Below, in pieces: positions 18,708 through 28,448 of a stretch of 64,000 bases of DNA. This stretch comes from Phycisphaerales bacterium. Lineage in GTDB: Bacteria > Planctomycetota > Phycisphaerae > Phycisphaerales > UBA1924. The DNA lies in the NCBI GenBank assembly GCA_029260495.1, contig JAJDDD010000017.1, forward strand, positions 24,837-88,836, given 5' to 3'. Numbering within the stretch: position 1 is the first letter of the stretch; each line of letters opens with the position of its first letter. Both the position numbers and the translations under genes were made by a program. The notes under the pieces were generated by a model that was not told where the DNA came from, did no database searches, and saw nothing but the letters and a program-made list of their open reading frames with translations.

Positions 18708-19676
18708 TTAAAACCGAACCACCACAGACAAAAACAACCCTGACAGCGAGCCGTCCAGCGAAAACTCATCATCCCCGTCGCCATCCTCAAGGTTCGTAAA
18801 CTGATGGCGAAACCCAAACTGCACCCCCGCGTTGTCCATGAAGCGCCACTGCGCCCCCGCTGTCGCGCTCCATGATGTGGAAGAGTGATCGCCCAAGGGC
18901 ATCGCCCCAGCCGTCGCTGCGATATCAATCGTCAGTTGTTCCGCCAGCTCAATGCCGAACCGTGCGCCGATGACAGGCTCGATCCAGAACTCATCCCCGC
19001 GCGCGGTGGCGCCGCCCGAAGAAACCTCAAGATCAACGTCATAGGTGCGCACGCCGCCCATGACTTCCGCAAACATCCGGGCTGCGATCCCGTCGTCTTC
19101 ACCCGCGAAATCGCGCTCGTAAAACTGATACGCCGCCGTCACTTGCAGGGAAATATAGTCAAGGTCTGTATCCACACTTTCGCCCGCAGCCCCCGAAACC
19201 GCGCCGATCGAGAAGCTCTCCTGCGCTGACCGCGTCTCATCCACAAGAAACGCAAACCCCGCCAGCGTGACGCGCCAATCACCGGTGCGGATATGAATCT
19301 CCCCATACGGCGCCGCCTCTGGCTCATCAATATCCAGCGCCTGCGACCGCGCAACCCCAGATGAGCCCGGCGTCTTCAGGTCCGCCTCAAGTGCAGGAAA
19401 CCACACGCCCGGCTCAAACTGCACCACCCAGTCCAGCCTCTCCACCCACGGCGCCTCCTCGTCCGCATCGATGATGTCCAGCGCCTTGGCGCCATCCAGT
19501 TCCAATGAAGCTGTCGTTGCGAGATCAAGCGTCAGTTCATCACGCTCCATTCCGGCGCCGAACACCGATGGCGCCCCGCCCAGAGATGAGATGATGACCA
19601 TCCCCGCGATCCAGCGGCCTCGCGCCATTCGCCTGTGAGACCCGCATCTTCCATTTCGATTCGCATAGTTATTCAT
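18708..19676 (-). CDS. Outer-membrane beta-barrel-like protein
   Basis: 322 residues from ATG 19676; an internal ATG at 19628 would place the signal peptide nearer the N-terminus. The signal peptide ends near Ala-40 (VFGAG). Much of the protein alternates polar and hydrophobic residues in strand-length runs (VTAAYQFYERDF, WSATAGAQWRFMDNAGVQFGFRHQF), and it ends in Phe (LFLSVVVRF), the classic recognition signature of outer-membrane barrels. It resembles small porin-like proteins, but no specific family is certain. Confidence 0.75.
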   Translation of the reverse strand: MNNYANRNGRCGSHRRMARGRWIAGMVIISSLGGAPSVFGAGMERDELTLDLATTASLELDGAKALDIIDADEEAPWVERLDWVVQFEPGVWFPALEADLKTPGSSGVARSQALDIDEPEAAPYGEIHIRTGDWRVTLAGFAFLVDETRSAQESFSIGAVSGAAGESVDTDLDYISLQVTAAYQFYERDFAGEDDGIAARMFAEVMGGVRTYDVDLEVSSGGATARGDEFWIEPVIGARFGIELAEQLTIDIAATAGAMPLGDHSSTSWSATAGAQWRFMDNAGVQFGFRHQFTNLEDGDGDDEFSLDGSLSGLFLSVVVRF

Positions 19677-19786
19677 GGAGCGAGAAAGCCTATCGCCTGA
19701 CGCACATTTCAGCGAACAGGTTTCTGGCCACTTTCACCATCTTTGCGCGCGCCCACAGCCCATCATTTGACATATCGTCTCGCATC

Positions 19787-20311
19787 ATGGCTTCGCCGCC
19801 CGGCCAATACGAACTCGCGCCCGGCGTCCTCGCGCCGCGCTCCATTCTGCGCTTCCGCGCCTCGCGCAGCTCCGGGCCTGGCGGCCAGAACGTCAACAAA
19901 CGCTCGACCAAAGTCGAACTCCGCGTCAATGTCGATGATCTTCCCATCTCAAAGCCCGCTCGCAAGCGATTGGTCCGCCTGGCGGGCCGGCGCGCCATCG
20001 TCCTTGATCCATCGCCTCCTGTGGATGATTCAACCCCCCAGCCCGACTCTTCCGGCGCCGGCGACCAACCCGCGCCAGCACAACCACCCGAGTTGCATTA
20101 CGAAGTGCTCATCGTCTCCGACGAGCGCCGCACCCAGCATCTGAACAAGCAAGCCTGCCTGGACCGCCTGCGCGAGCTGCTCATTCGCGCTCTCGCCCCG
20201 CCCAAACGCAGAAAAAAAACCCGCCCCACGCGCGGCTCCAAAGAGCGCCGCCTGCAAACCAAACGCGAGCACAGCCAGAAAAAAGACCGCCGTCGCCGAC
20301 CGGAAGATTGA
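19787..20311 (+). CDS. arfB: RF1-type peptidyl-tRNA hydrolase, ribosome rescue factor
   Basis: 174 residues. The GGQ catalytic motif sits at residues 32-34 in the context SSGPGGQNVNKRSTKVELR, and there is no codon-recognition domain, so this is an ArfB/YaeJ/ICT1-type protein that hydrolyses peptidyl-tRNA on stalled ribosomes. The tail (about 135-174) is very Lys/Arg-rich, as needed to enter the empty mRNA channel. A Pro/Gln/Ala-rich insertion lies at about 78-105. It stands alone. Confidence 0.9.
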   Translation: MASPPGQYELAPGVLAPRSILRFRASRSSGPGGQNVNKRSTKVELRVNVDDLPISKPARKRLVRLAGRRAIVLDPSPPVDDSTPQPDSSGAGDQPAPAQPPELHYEVLIVSDERRTQHLNKQACLDRLRELLIRALAPPKRRKKTRPTRGSKERRLQTKREHSQKKDRRRRPED

Positions 20312-20333
20312 AGCGCCGCACTTCGACCGAGCC

Positions 20334-20666
20334 TCAAAAAAACTCCCCCAGCCGATCGTCCAGCTCCGGAAACCGCCTGCGGACCGTCGAAGCGTCAAAG
20401 GTCTCCGGCAGCGTCCCCTCGGGATCACGATCGATCAAGAACCGAACGACCGCCCCCGCCACCCGTTCCGGCGCCAGCCTGCCGTGGCTCCAGTGGTCGT
20501 AGTCCACCCAGCTCAGCAGCACACTGTGATGGGTTGTCACCGCCTGCCTGGGGGCTCGGGTTCCCGCTTCCTCGCCAGCCTCCGATGCGGGGCCGGCCGT
20601 CACCTCGATCGCAAAGGCCCAGCCGCCCTCTCGCTCCTCCTCTCGAATCACCGTCACCACTGCCAC
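20334..20666 (-). CDS. Small conserved hypothetical protein
   Basis: 110 residues if translation starts at the GTG at 20666, which has GAGAGG 9 nt upstream; the longer frame running to 21041 lies inside the divergent permease gene and is not credible. The product (AVVTVIREEEREGGWAFAIEV..., SWVDYDHWSHGRLAPERVA..., VRRRFPELDDRLGEFF) is compact and mixed alpha/beta with no TM segment or enzyme motif. It converges with arfB (22-bp gap) and diverges from the permease. Function unknown. Confidence 0.65.
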   Translation of the reverse strand: MAVVTVIREEEREGGWAFAIEVTAGPASEAGEEAGTRAPRQAVTTHHSVLLSWVDYDHWSHGRLAPERVAGAVVRFLIDRDPEGTLPETFDASTVRRRFPELDDRLGEFF

Positions 20667-20772
20667 TTGCCGTATCCTCTCAGGTAAGAATGAGTGCATT
20701 CTAGGTTCCGATCCCTGCCGGTAGATGGCCAAGCGGGCGAACTCCACCCTTTCGACCTTCCGCGAGACGCAG

Positions 20773-22104
20773 ATGACCTTCCTTCTTGAAACCATGCGCC
20801 TCGGCTTGACAAACCTCAGGCTCCACATGCTCCGCTCGACGCTCACAGCGCTCGGCATCATTCTCGGTGTCGCTGCGGTCATCGCGATGGTTGCGATCGG
20901 CGAAGGCTCCAAACGCGAAGCCCTCGAACAGCTCGAACGCCTGGGCGCCACCAACATCATCGTTCGCTCCATCAAGCCCCCGGAGGAATCACAAGTCCAG
21001 GGCGGGCAGAGCACAGGGTGGGTCAGCAAGTACGGCATCACACGCGAAGATTACGCTGCGATCGAAACAAACTTCCCCGGCGCAGAAGCTCTCGTCGCGA
21101 TCAAAAGTGTCGGCGGGGAAATTCTTCGCAATGACCTGCGCATCACAAGCCAGGCGTTCGGCGTGTCGCCCGACCTCCCCGCGGTCGCCAAGCTCATGGT
21201 CGCGCGAGGACGCTATATCACGCAAAACGATATGGACGAGAGCGCGCTCGTCGCCGTCATCGGTCATGAAGTCGCCCGCGCTCTTTTTCCCTTTGATGAT
21301 CCGCTTGGAGCGACGATGCGCATTGATGACAAGGTGGTGCGCATTGTCGGCGTGTTGCGCCCGGTCGGTTTGGCTGGCGGCGCCGGGGGGCTTCTCATCG
21401 GGCGCGACCTCAACTTTGACACACACATTCCCATAACCACTGCGCGCAGTGTGTTCGGCGACACCGTCTTTCGCAGGGAATCCGGCACATTCAGCGCTTC
21501 GGAAGTGCAGATACAGGAGGTTTATCTCACCAGCACCCGCCGCGAGTATGTGCTGGCCGACGCTGACCGCCTGAAACTTCTCATGAACTCCAAACACGGA
21601 TCCAAGCGCGATATCGAATATGTCATTCCCTATGAGCTCCTCGAAAGCGCTCGCAAGAGCGCCTTGACATGGAACATCGTGCTCGGATTTATCGCGAGCA
21701 TCTCGCTTATTGTCGGCGGCATCGGCATCATGAACATCATGCTCGCCTCCGTCACCGAGCGCACACGCGAGATCGGCATCCGCCGCGCCCTGGGCGCAAC
21801 GCGCAAACACATTATCTGGCAGTTCCTTGTCGAAACCAGCGTGCTCTCCATGATCGGCGGGTTCATCGGGATCGGGATCGGCGTAGGCGGAAGCATGCTC
21901 GCCGAGTTTGTTGTCCCGCTCATGCACCAGGCGCCATTCATCGGCAGGTTCCTCTCCCCGGACACACAGCTGCCCACGCAGGTCACGCCCTGGTCCATCG
22001 CCGTGAGCTTCGCGGTCGCGACGATTACAGGTCTGGTCTTCGGGCTCTACCCCGCGATGGTCGCCGCCCGGCAGGATCCGATTGTCGCGCTGCGCCACGA
22101 TTGA
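20773..22104 (+). CDS. MacB-like ABC transporter permease
   Basis: 443 residues from ATG 20773; the upstream ATG at 20725 adds a stretch unlike the family. The N-terminal TM helix (about 22-45, LGIILGVAAVIAMVAIGEG) is followed by a periplasmic MacB-PCD-type domain (about 50-310) and a C-terminal FtsX domain with three TM helices and the motif TREIGIRRALGATR. Such permeases use an ATPase and usually an adaptor for mechanotransmission or lipoprotein/toxin handling. Neither partner is adjacent, so the ATPase must come from elsewhere. An aligned membrane-fusion protein at 26183-27400 belongs to the RND pump. Confidence 0.9.
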   Translation: MTFLLETMRLGLTNLRLHMLRSTLTALGIILGVAAVIAMVAIGEGSKREALEQLERLGATNIIVRSIKPPEESQVQGGQSTGWVSKYGITREDYAAIETNFPGAEALVAIKSVGGEILRNDLRITSQAFGVSPDLPAVAKLMVARGRYITQNDMDESALVAVIGHEVARALFPFDDPLGATMRIDDKVVRIVGVLRPVGLAGGAGGLLIGRDLNFDTHIPITTARSVFGDTVFRRESGTFSASEVQIQEVYLTSTRREYVLADADRLKLLMNSKHGSKRDIEYVIPYELLESARKSALTWNIVLGFIASISLIVGGIGIMNIMLASVTERTREIGIRRALGATRKHIIWQFLVETSVLSMIGGFIGIGIGVGGSMLAEFVVPLMHQAPFIGRFLSPDTQLPTQVTPWSIAVSFAVATITGLVFGLYPAMVAARQDPIVALRHD

Positions 22105-22157
22105 AGCGAAACAGAGCGTCGCCGCCCTCATATCCTCATGACAAGTATCATCATGGC

Positions 22158-22568
22158 GTGTCAATCGTAGGTCTTGGCGTCGATATCACGCCCGTTTCGC
22201 GCATCCGCGAGATGGTCGAGCACCATGGGGATCGCTTTCTTGAGCGATGCTTCACCCCTGGCGAACGCGCGTATTGTGACACACAGGCTCGCCGGCGCTT
22301 TGAATGCCTCGCTGCCCGTTTCGCTGCCAAGGAAGCTGCCCTCAAGGCGCTGGGCACAGGGTGGCGGTCCGGCATCGCATGGACAGATGTTGAAGTCGTC
22401 CACCAGCCCTCCGGCGCGCCTTCGCTCAACGTCACCGGTGAAGCTGGCGCCATCGCACAGACGCGCAGCATGACCGCCTGGATGGTTTCCATCAGCCACA
22501 CCGCTGAATACGCTGTGGCAAGTGTTCTTGCGCTGCGTGAAGAGCCGCCGTCAGCAAGCGACACATGA
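22158..22568 (+). CDS. acpS: Holo-[acyl-carrier-protein] synthase
   Basis: 136 residues from a GTG at 22158. The frame continues upstream through the permease gene, but homology begins at VSIVGLGVD. AcpS transfers 4'-phosphopantetheine from CoA to acyl carrier protein. The magnesium-binding Asp of GVD (Asp9) and the Glu of RFAAKEAALKALG are present, as is the C-terminal strand with SISHTAEYAVA. No clear Shine-Dalgarno precedes the GTG, so initiation may be weak or the start may differ slightly. It converges with the RND gene with a 3-bp gap. Confidence 0.9.
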   Translation: MSIVGLGVDITPVSRIREMVEHHGDRFLERCFTPGERAYCDTQARRRFECLAARFAAKEAALKALGTGWRSGIAWTDVEVVHQPSGAPSLNVTGEAGAIAQTRSMTAWMVSISHTAEYAVASVLALREEPPSASDT

Positions 22569-22571
22569 TCG

Positions 22572-25500
22572 CTACCCCACCGGCTGAAGCGCAGGCTCGA
22601 TCGCGGGCGCTTCTGCTTCACCTTCAAACTCTGCTTCGTGCTCGAGTGTTGCGCCTTCTTTCCGCACGTCGCCGGCTTTGGCAAAGGCTGCGGTCAGTCC
22701 CCGCCGCATATCGAGCACAAGACTGAACGTCAGCGGCACGAGCACGAGTGTAAAGATTGTCGAAACCAGCAGCCCGCCAATCACCACCGACCCAAGCCCG
22801 CGATACAGCTCAGAGCCCGCGCCGGGAAAGAGCGCCAAAGGCGCCATCCCGCCGACACTGGTCAGCGTTCCCATGAAGATCGGGCGAAATCGCGTGCGCA
22901 CACTCTGTGTGATCGCATCAATCGGCGCCAAACGCTCGGAGCGGGCGCCATCTCCAAACTCCATGCCCCGCATGAAGTTCAACGACTGATGCACAATCAA
23001 AATCGCGTTGTTCACCACAACGCCAATAAGTATGACAAACCCGAGCATTGTCAGCACATCAAGCTGCTGCGGCGCGATGACAGGGTTGGCGAGTGTTATT
23101 TCGTGGACAATCTTGAGCCCCGCGAATCCGCCGACAATCGCAAGCGGAACCGTAAACATAATCACCAGCGGATACAGGAAACTCTCAAACAGCGCCGCCA
23201 TCAATAAATAGGTCACGACGAGCGCCCAGATCAGTCGCGCGCCTGCAAGTTGCGGCGCGATCGACACCGCCAGAATCATCGCTGCGAGGGTTCCCCCGAG
23301 GAAGAGCGCGCCAGCGGCGCCATAGGCGATCCGAGCGCTGCTTCGGCGAAAAGCGCGCATCGCAATGAAGACCGACAGCAGGGCGGTGATCAGAAAAAAT
23401 ACACCCGCTGCTCCCTTGCCCACGGTTTGCCACCCGCTGGTTTTCTCCGCAGACGTCGCGGCGCCAACAAGCGAACGCTTCACCTCATCAAGCTTCGCCG
23501 CCGTCCCCTCTAGGCGCACGCGCATGGTGTGATCAATCAGCCCCGCTTGCTCCACCGGCGCAATGATCTCCTCCTGCACCTCGCGCATCACATCTTCAAG
23601 TGCGCTCCCTTTCGGAGGTGTGATGCGCAACGTCACGCTCGGCAACTCTTCGATTCTCTGAATCTGCTGTGGCGCCAGCGCAGGCTCGATCGAAACCACC
23701 GAATCAAGCGGCACAACTCGCCCCGCCGGCGTATAGATCGGCACCGACGCCAACTGCTCCTTGTAAAGCAGCCTTCCGCCCTTCGGAATCAACACAAGAT
23801 CAATCGTGTCGTCATTCAGACTAAAATCACCAACAAAGGCCCCATCGAAGAGCGCGCGCATAGACTCGCCAACATCGCGCGTGCGCAGTCCCAACTCGCG
23901 CCCGAGATTGGTCAGGCGCAGTTGCCATTCCTGGCGATCAAGATTGAAGTTGGAAGGATCCGGCCGCACATCCTCATGCCCATACCGAGCGCTGGCGAGG
24001 CTGTTCATGCGGTCAGCCGCCGCGCGAACCCTGTCGAGTCGCGGGCCAGATATTTCAAGATCAATCGTGTTCCCGCCGCCCGCGCCGCGCCCGAAGAGCG
24101 ACGACTGCCTCGCCCCGCCAAACGCATCCGGAATGTCATTCATCGCGTTGGTCAGAAGCTGGCCCACAGGCAAAACAACTTGCTCAATCTGACTCCGCGC
24201 CCCGATGAACATCCCCCCGCCAAAGGAGCCAATGAAGTAGTTCTTGATCGGCACAGGATCGAATGGCGCACCATTGCGCTGCGGGATCGGCGCGAGCCTG
24301 GCGGCCGCCTGCGCATCATTGACATCCGTTTGGATGTAGGGCTTCAAGTCATTTTCAATCCGGTTGGCAATCTCCAGCCGTTGATCCACCGAATATCCCG
24401 GCGGAATCAGAAGTCCCCCAAAGACAAGGTTGCGATTGCCCGCAGGGAGGTAATCGAGGGGCGGCATAAGCATCTTCGCGCCGAGTAGTGAAAGCGCCAT
24501 CATTCCGACAATCACCGCCGGACGCAGCGTCCACCCGCGCCAACCCGTCATCAGCCAGCGCACACCCAGCGCAGCGCTCTCAACCAGCCGGCTGAACATC
24601 GGCGCGACGCCAAACAACTTATCCCACGCCCGACGAATCGGCCCATCATCCTCAGGCGAATGATGCGAAAGCCAGCGCGAGCACGCCGCAGGAATCACAG
24701 TGATCGAAACAATGAGCGAAAGCGCAACCGCGGCGATAATCGCAATAGATATATCGGAAAAGAGCTGACCCGCTTCCTCTTGAATCGTGAGCACAGGAAC
24801 AAAAACCGCAACTGTCGTCAGTGTCGAAGCAAGAATCGCGCCCCAGACCTCCCGCCCACCTCGATACGCCGCCTGCTTGGGGGAATCACCCGATTGAAGC
24901 CTGCGGTAAATGTTCTCAAGCACAACAATCGCGTTGTCCACCACCATCCCCACCGCGAACGCAAGCCCAGCAAGCGAAATAACATTCAGCGTGCGATGCA
25001 GCGCCAACATAATCAAAAACGAACCGATCACCGAAATCGGAATCGCCAGCGCCACAACACCCGTCGAAACAAACGATCGCAGGAACAAGAGCAACACCGC
25101 CATCGCGATCAACCCGCCAACCCACAGATTCTGCTTGACCAGATTAATCGCAGAATCAATGTAAACCGTCTCGTCATACACCTGCCGCATGCGCAGGTCC
25201 GGCCCAACCTCGGGATGAATATTTGGAAGTATGTCAGCCCGAATATCATCCAGGCGTGCCCGAAACTCCGCCATCAGGTTCAGCACGTTGGCGTTTGACT
25301 GCCGAATGCAGTTCATCGCGACCGCAGCGTTCCCGTTCCCGCGCACAAACCCGCGAATCTTCTGGTGCCCAATATCAACATCGGCCACGTCGCGCACAAA
25401 AATCGGGGCGCCGTTCACATACTTGATAATCGTGTCCAGCACGTCGTTGGCTTTTTCAAACCGACCAATCACACGGATCGAGTAGTCGCGCTTCCCCTCA

Positions 25501-26183
25501 GCGATCTCCCCTGCAGAAATATTGTTGTTCTCCGCCCGCAGCGCATCGAGCAAATCCGTATACGTCACCTGATACTGAACCAATGCTCCGGGATCGACCA
25601 GCACCCGCACCTCGCGCTCGCGCCCGCCGTAAATGTTGATCTCCGCCACACCGTCAATGCGTTCAAGATAAGGCTTCACCTCTTTCTCAAGCGCATCAAA
25701 GATCGTTGTGATGTCAAAATCCGGATGCAGGTGAAGCCGATCAGGCTCCACCTCGATAATGATCCACGCGATCGCATTCTCACTCGCGCCGTCTGCCGCC
25801 TTAATCGTCGGCTCGTCCGCATCGTCAGGATAATCAGGCACCTGGCGCAGCGCGTCGGAAACCTCCTGCAACGCGCGATTAATATCTGAGCCAATATTAA
25901 ACTCAAGCGTTATCTGCGACTGCCCCTGGCTCGACACCGAGCGCATCGATCGCAGATTCGCAACGTTCTTGAGTTGCTCCTCCTGCTCCTTGGTGATTTC
26001 ATCAACAATCTCTTCGGGGTTGCGTCCGGTCCAGTTCGTCTGCACCGTCACTATCGGGCGATCAACATTTGGCACAAGCTGCACCGGGATCTGCGTTACG
26101 CCGATCAACCCGAACATCACAAGCAAGATCACACCCACCGCCACTGCGACAGGCTTCTGAATGACGAACCGAACAATATCCAT
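22572..26183 (-). CDS. RND-family efflux transporter, AcrB/HAE type
   Basis: 1203 residues, longer than AcrB (about 1050). The N-terminal helix, the pore-domain repeats and twelve TM segments in two blocks are visible. The TM4 relay motif GMVVDNAIVVLENI contains the proton-relay Asp, and the matching second-half motif reads GVVVNNAILIVHQSLNF. The segment MPPLDYLPAGNRN after TM6 is typical of the HAE subfamily. The extra length lies partly in the region around residues 900-990, where additional hydrophobic segments occur, and in a Glu/Ala-rich tail. The start overlaps the adaptor stop by one base (TGATG). Substrate unknown; no outer-membrane channel gene is nearby. Confidence 0.93.
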   Translation of the reverse strand: MDIVRFVIQKPVAVAVGVILLVMFGLIGVTQIPVQLVPNVDRPIVTVQTNWTGRNPEEIVDEITKEQEEQLKNVANLRSMRSVSSQGQSQITLEFNIGSDINRALQEVSDALRQVPDYPDDADEPTIKAADGASENAIAWIIIEVEPDRLHLHPDFDITTIFDALEKEVKPYLERIDGVAEINIYGGREREVRVLVDPGALVQYQVTYTDLLDALRAENNNISAGEIAEGKRDYSIRVIGRFEKANDVLDTIIKYVNGAPIFVRDVADVDIGHQKIRGFVRGNGNAAVAMNCIRQSNANVLNLMAEFRARLDDIRADILPNIHPEVGPDLRMRQVYDETVYIDSAINLVKQNLWVGGLIAMAVLLLFLRSFVSTGVVALAIPISVIGSFLIMLALHRTLNVISLAGLAFAVGMVVDNAIVVLENIYRRLQSGDSPKQAAYRGGREVWGAILASTLTTVAVFVPVLTIQEEAGQLFSDISIAIIAAVALSLIVSITVIPAACSRWLSHHSPEDDGPIRRAWDKLFGVAPMFSRLVESAALGVRWLMTGWRGWTLRPAVIVGMMALSLLGAKMLMPPLDYLPAGNRNLVFGGLLIPPGYSVDQRLEIANRIENDLKPYIQTDVNDAQAAARLAPIPQRNGAPFDPVPIKNYFIGSFGGGMFIGARSQIEQVVLPVGQLLTNAMNDIPDAFGGARQSSLFGRGAGGGNTIDLEISGPRLDRVRAAADRMNSLASARYGHEDVRPDPSNFNLDRQEWQLRLTNLGRELGLRTRDVGESMRALFDGAFVGDFSLNDDTIDLVLIPKGGRLLYKEQLASVPIYTPAGRVVPLDSVVSIEPALAPQQIQRIEELPSVTLRITPPKGSALEDVMREVQEEIIAPVEQAGLIDHTMRVRLEGTAAKLDEVKRSLVGAATSAEKTSGWQTVGKGAAGVFFLITALLSVFIAMRAFRRSSARIAYGAAGALFLGGTLAAMILAVSIAPQLAGARLIWALVVTYLLMAALFESFLYPLVIMFTVPLAIVGGFAGLKIVHEITLANPVIAPQQLDVLTMLGFVILIGVVVNNAILIVHQSLNFMRGMEFGDGARSERLAPIDAITQSVRTRFRPIFMGTLTSVGGMAPLALFPGAGSELYRGLGSVVIGGLLVSTIFTLVLVPLTFSLVLDMRRGLTAAFAKAGDVRKEGATLEHEAEFEGEAEAPAIEPALQPVG

Positions 26184-27400
26184 CAGCCGGCCGATCCTTG
26201 TTCTGATTCGCCCGTCTCCGCCCGCGGCGGAATCATTTCCGCACCGCCATTCCCCCCGTTCTTCTTAGGCGCGCCGGGCACAATTTTAATTGGCTGCGTG
26301 GGATACAGCCGTTCATTGCCTTCTACGATCAGCAACATCCCGGGTTTCACACGCTCTGAACGAATAACAACCCGATCCCCCCCAACCGCGTACTGCGGCT
26401 CAATCCGCGCCGCCATCGCCATTCCGCCCATATCAAAGTACACATACGCCCCCGCGTCGTCGCGCAAAATCGAATCCTTATGAATCGTCAGCATTTCTTC
26501 ACGGCCGCCCGTCGGGATCAGCCCGCTCAGGCTCATGCCCGGCGAAAGCTTCCTGTCCGTATTGTCCAGACTGATGCGCACCGGAATCATCCGGCTCACC
26601 GGATCCGCATCAGGCACAATCCCCGCGATCGGAGCCTCGATCAACTCCCCCGTCGCCGTGATCTTCAACTGCACCGTCACATCAGGCCCGCCAAGTAGCG
26701 CCGCAAACCGATCAGGCGTCGCCAGCCAGGCGTCAATCTCATCCAGCGAAACAATCTCAACCACCGCTTCCCCGTCAGCAACCCACTGCCCCACCTCCGT
26801 GCGCTTGTCCACAACAGCCCCCGCGAAAGGGGCTCGAATCAACATATTGTCCTTACGCTCCGCCATCCGTTCGATACTGAGTGATGCAACATCGCGCTCA
26901 GCCTCCGCCTGATCCAGCCTCGCTTTCGTTTCATCCAAAAGCGACACCGCGTCATCAAACTCCGATTGCGTCGCAGAGCCGCGCTCAAGAAGCTGCTTCA
27001 GCCGCCCCAAATCGCGAGTCGCAATCTCCACCTGCACCTTCCGCTCCCGCGCCACCCCCTCACGCCGACGCAGCTCAGCCGCCGCTTCACGCAAGTCAAT
27101 ATCAAGCAGCGTCGAATCAAGACGCGCGATCGACTGATTCGCCTCAATCACATCACCCCGCTCGACAATCAACTCCACAACACGCCCCGACTCCTCCGAC
27201 GCCACAAGCGATCGCCGACGCGCACGCAACTCACCCGTCACGCTGCGCATCGCGCCAATCTTCTCCAGCCGCGCAGCGTCCACCACCACCCGCGCCGCCG
27301 GCGGCCCCGAAGATTCACCCGCCTGCGCAAGCAATACAGATGAACCGACCATGGCGCCAACAATCGACGCAAGCGCTCCAACCAACAAGACTCTTTTCAC
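26183..27400 (-). CDS. RND efflux periplasmic adaptor (membrane fusion protein)
   Basis: 405 residues from a GTG at 27400, which puts the signal sequence (KRVLLVGALASIVGAMVGSSVLLAQA) at the N-terminus; the frame is open up to 27538 but that part is not protein-like. A biotinyl/lipoyl-like segment (GRVVELIVERGDVIEANQSIARLD), a long alpha-helical hairpin rich in Arg/Glu/Ala (about 90-160), and a beta-barrel with FAGAVVDKRTEVGQWVADGEAV follow. It bridges the inner-membrane RND pump to an outer-membrane channel. It is translationally coupled to the pump gene. Confidence 0.92.
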   Translation of the reverse strand: MKRVLLVGALASIVGAMVGSSVLLAQAGESSGPPAARVVVDAARLEKIGAMRSVTGELRARRRSLVASEESGRVVELIVERGDVIEANQSIARLDSTLLDIDLREAAAELRRREGVARERKVQVEIATRDLGRLKQLLERGSATQSEFDDAVSLLDETKARLDQAEAERDVASLSIERMAERKDNMLIRAPFAGAVVDKRTEVGQWVADGEAVVEIVSLDEIDAWLATPDRFAALLGGPDVTVQLKITATGELIEAPIAGIVPDADPVSRMIPVRISLDNTDRKLSPGMSLSGLIPTGGREEMLTIHKDSILRDDAGAYVYFDMGGMAMAARIEPQYAVGGDRVVIRSERVKPGMLLIVEGNERLYPTQPIKIVPGAPKKNGGNGGAEMIPPRAETGESEQGSAG

Positions 27401-27714
27401 AGGTGCAACTCTTTTTGTAAGAAGGCCGGCGCCCGAGGGCCGGTGAACATGAGACTTCCAGACGGACGCGCCAATCCGTTCCGGCCAGCAGAGGACATAG
27501 TGGAACGCACGATCCAGTTTCCAGCAAGCGCAGGTCAAAGCCTAGGCGCTCACGCCAACGCCTGCCTCCTGCCTCCTGCCTCCTGTCACCCGTGCCCGAT
27601 AACCCCCTTGCCACCCTTTTAAGAGCCACCCACGGATATGCCTCCGCCCCGCATGGCGCCTTTTCGTCTCTTCAAAGGCCATATCCGCGCCGGCGCCCCC
27701 CCGAGCTCACTGCG
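27401..27714. other. Intergenic leader of the RND operon with heptamer repeat
   Basis: 314 bp between the adaptor start and the end of the frameshifted PEP-CTERM-like gene. It contains a GCCGGC/GGCCGG-rich patch at about 27423-27442 and a perfect triple tandem heptamer (GCCTCCT, 27564-27584). No open frame has protein-like composition. The promoter of the efflux operon should be here, but I see no convincing -35/-10. Confidence 0.5.
27564..27584 (+). repeat. Tandem heptamer GCCTCCT x3
   Basis: Three identical adjacent copies of GCCTCCT, with partial continuations on each side (CCT before, GTCACC after). It is upstream of the efflux operon. Such short tandem repeats are variable in copy number in some bacteria; whether this one varies cannot be told from one sequence. 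Confidence 0.8.
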
Positions 27715-28426
27715 TCAACCGGGCCGAACACCGCGACGCCGCCGGGCGATGAAAGGCGCGCTGGCTGTGAGAAGAACAGCGGCGCTTCCAGGGGCGGGGA
27801 TGACTGTGATGGGAGCGTCGATCTCTGACTCGTAGGCCCAGCGTGTGGCGTAAAGATCATGACCGCCATTGGGAAGCTGAAAGAGCTCAAAGCCAATCCA
27901 GCCGTAATGCCAGTTGGTGGCCTCAAGCCCGTCGAATGCGCCGGCGAATCGCACGCCGATGAAACTCTCGCCGAGCGGAGCGATGGCGCCAGTTGAGATG
28001 AGCGAGCCGCCTCCAGTGAAGGTGCTGCTGAAGACTCCCCCCCCCCCCAGTTGGAATGACGCCGCCGGGACCGATCAATTCCCTAGGGTCTGATGGAATA
28101 ACAAGGCCATTTGAAGAGTTCAGATTGCCGCCAAAGCCAGATCCTATACCGCCATTCACTGTTAAAATGTTGTTGAACACGTCGAAGGTTTCGGTAACGA
28201 AGAAATCAAAGGTGCCAATAATTTCAAATCCGTTTGATCTTCCGGGCTGGTCCGTCGAGGGGCGCGTGATGTCGAGCAGCCCTAACTCTTCCCAATCCGC
28301 ATGACCCGGCTCGCCCGGCGGCGGGTTGGTGAAAATGAACGGGTCAGCAAGTGCGACGGCGCTGTAAAAAAAGAGCGCCATCCCACCAGCGAATAAACGC
28401 ACTATCAATGTATTGAAACCTCTCAT
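27715..28426 (-). pseudogene. PEP-CTERM-like secreted protein, frameshifted in a G12 tract
   Basis: The reading frame starts at ATG 28426 with a signal peptide (LFAGGMALFFYSAVALADP) and follows the intact neighbour at 28449-29174 closely (TNPPPGEPGHADWEELGLLDITRPSTDQPG is shared almost fully). At the coding-strand G run (C12 on the plus strand, 28037-28048) the frame shifts. Removing one G (or adding two) restores GGGVFSSTFTGGG..., then GESFIGVRFAGAFDG, and ends in a PEP-CTERM-like tail (VIPAPGSAAVLL, then ARRRRG) with a stop at 27715. It is therefore either a phase-variable gene caught in the off state, a recent pseudogene, or a homopolymer sequencing error. Restored length is about 236 residues. 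Confidence 0.85.
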
Positions 28427-28448
28427 TGATTCACTCAGCCTCTCTGTC

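Noticed and set aside
20667..21041. Minus-strand extension of the small gene at 20334 up to 21041
   Set aside because: It overlaps the permease gene and reads as low-complexity Arg/Ser/Met; the GTG at 20666 has a good ribosome-binding site.
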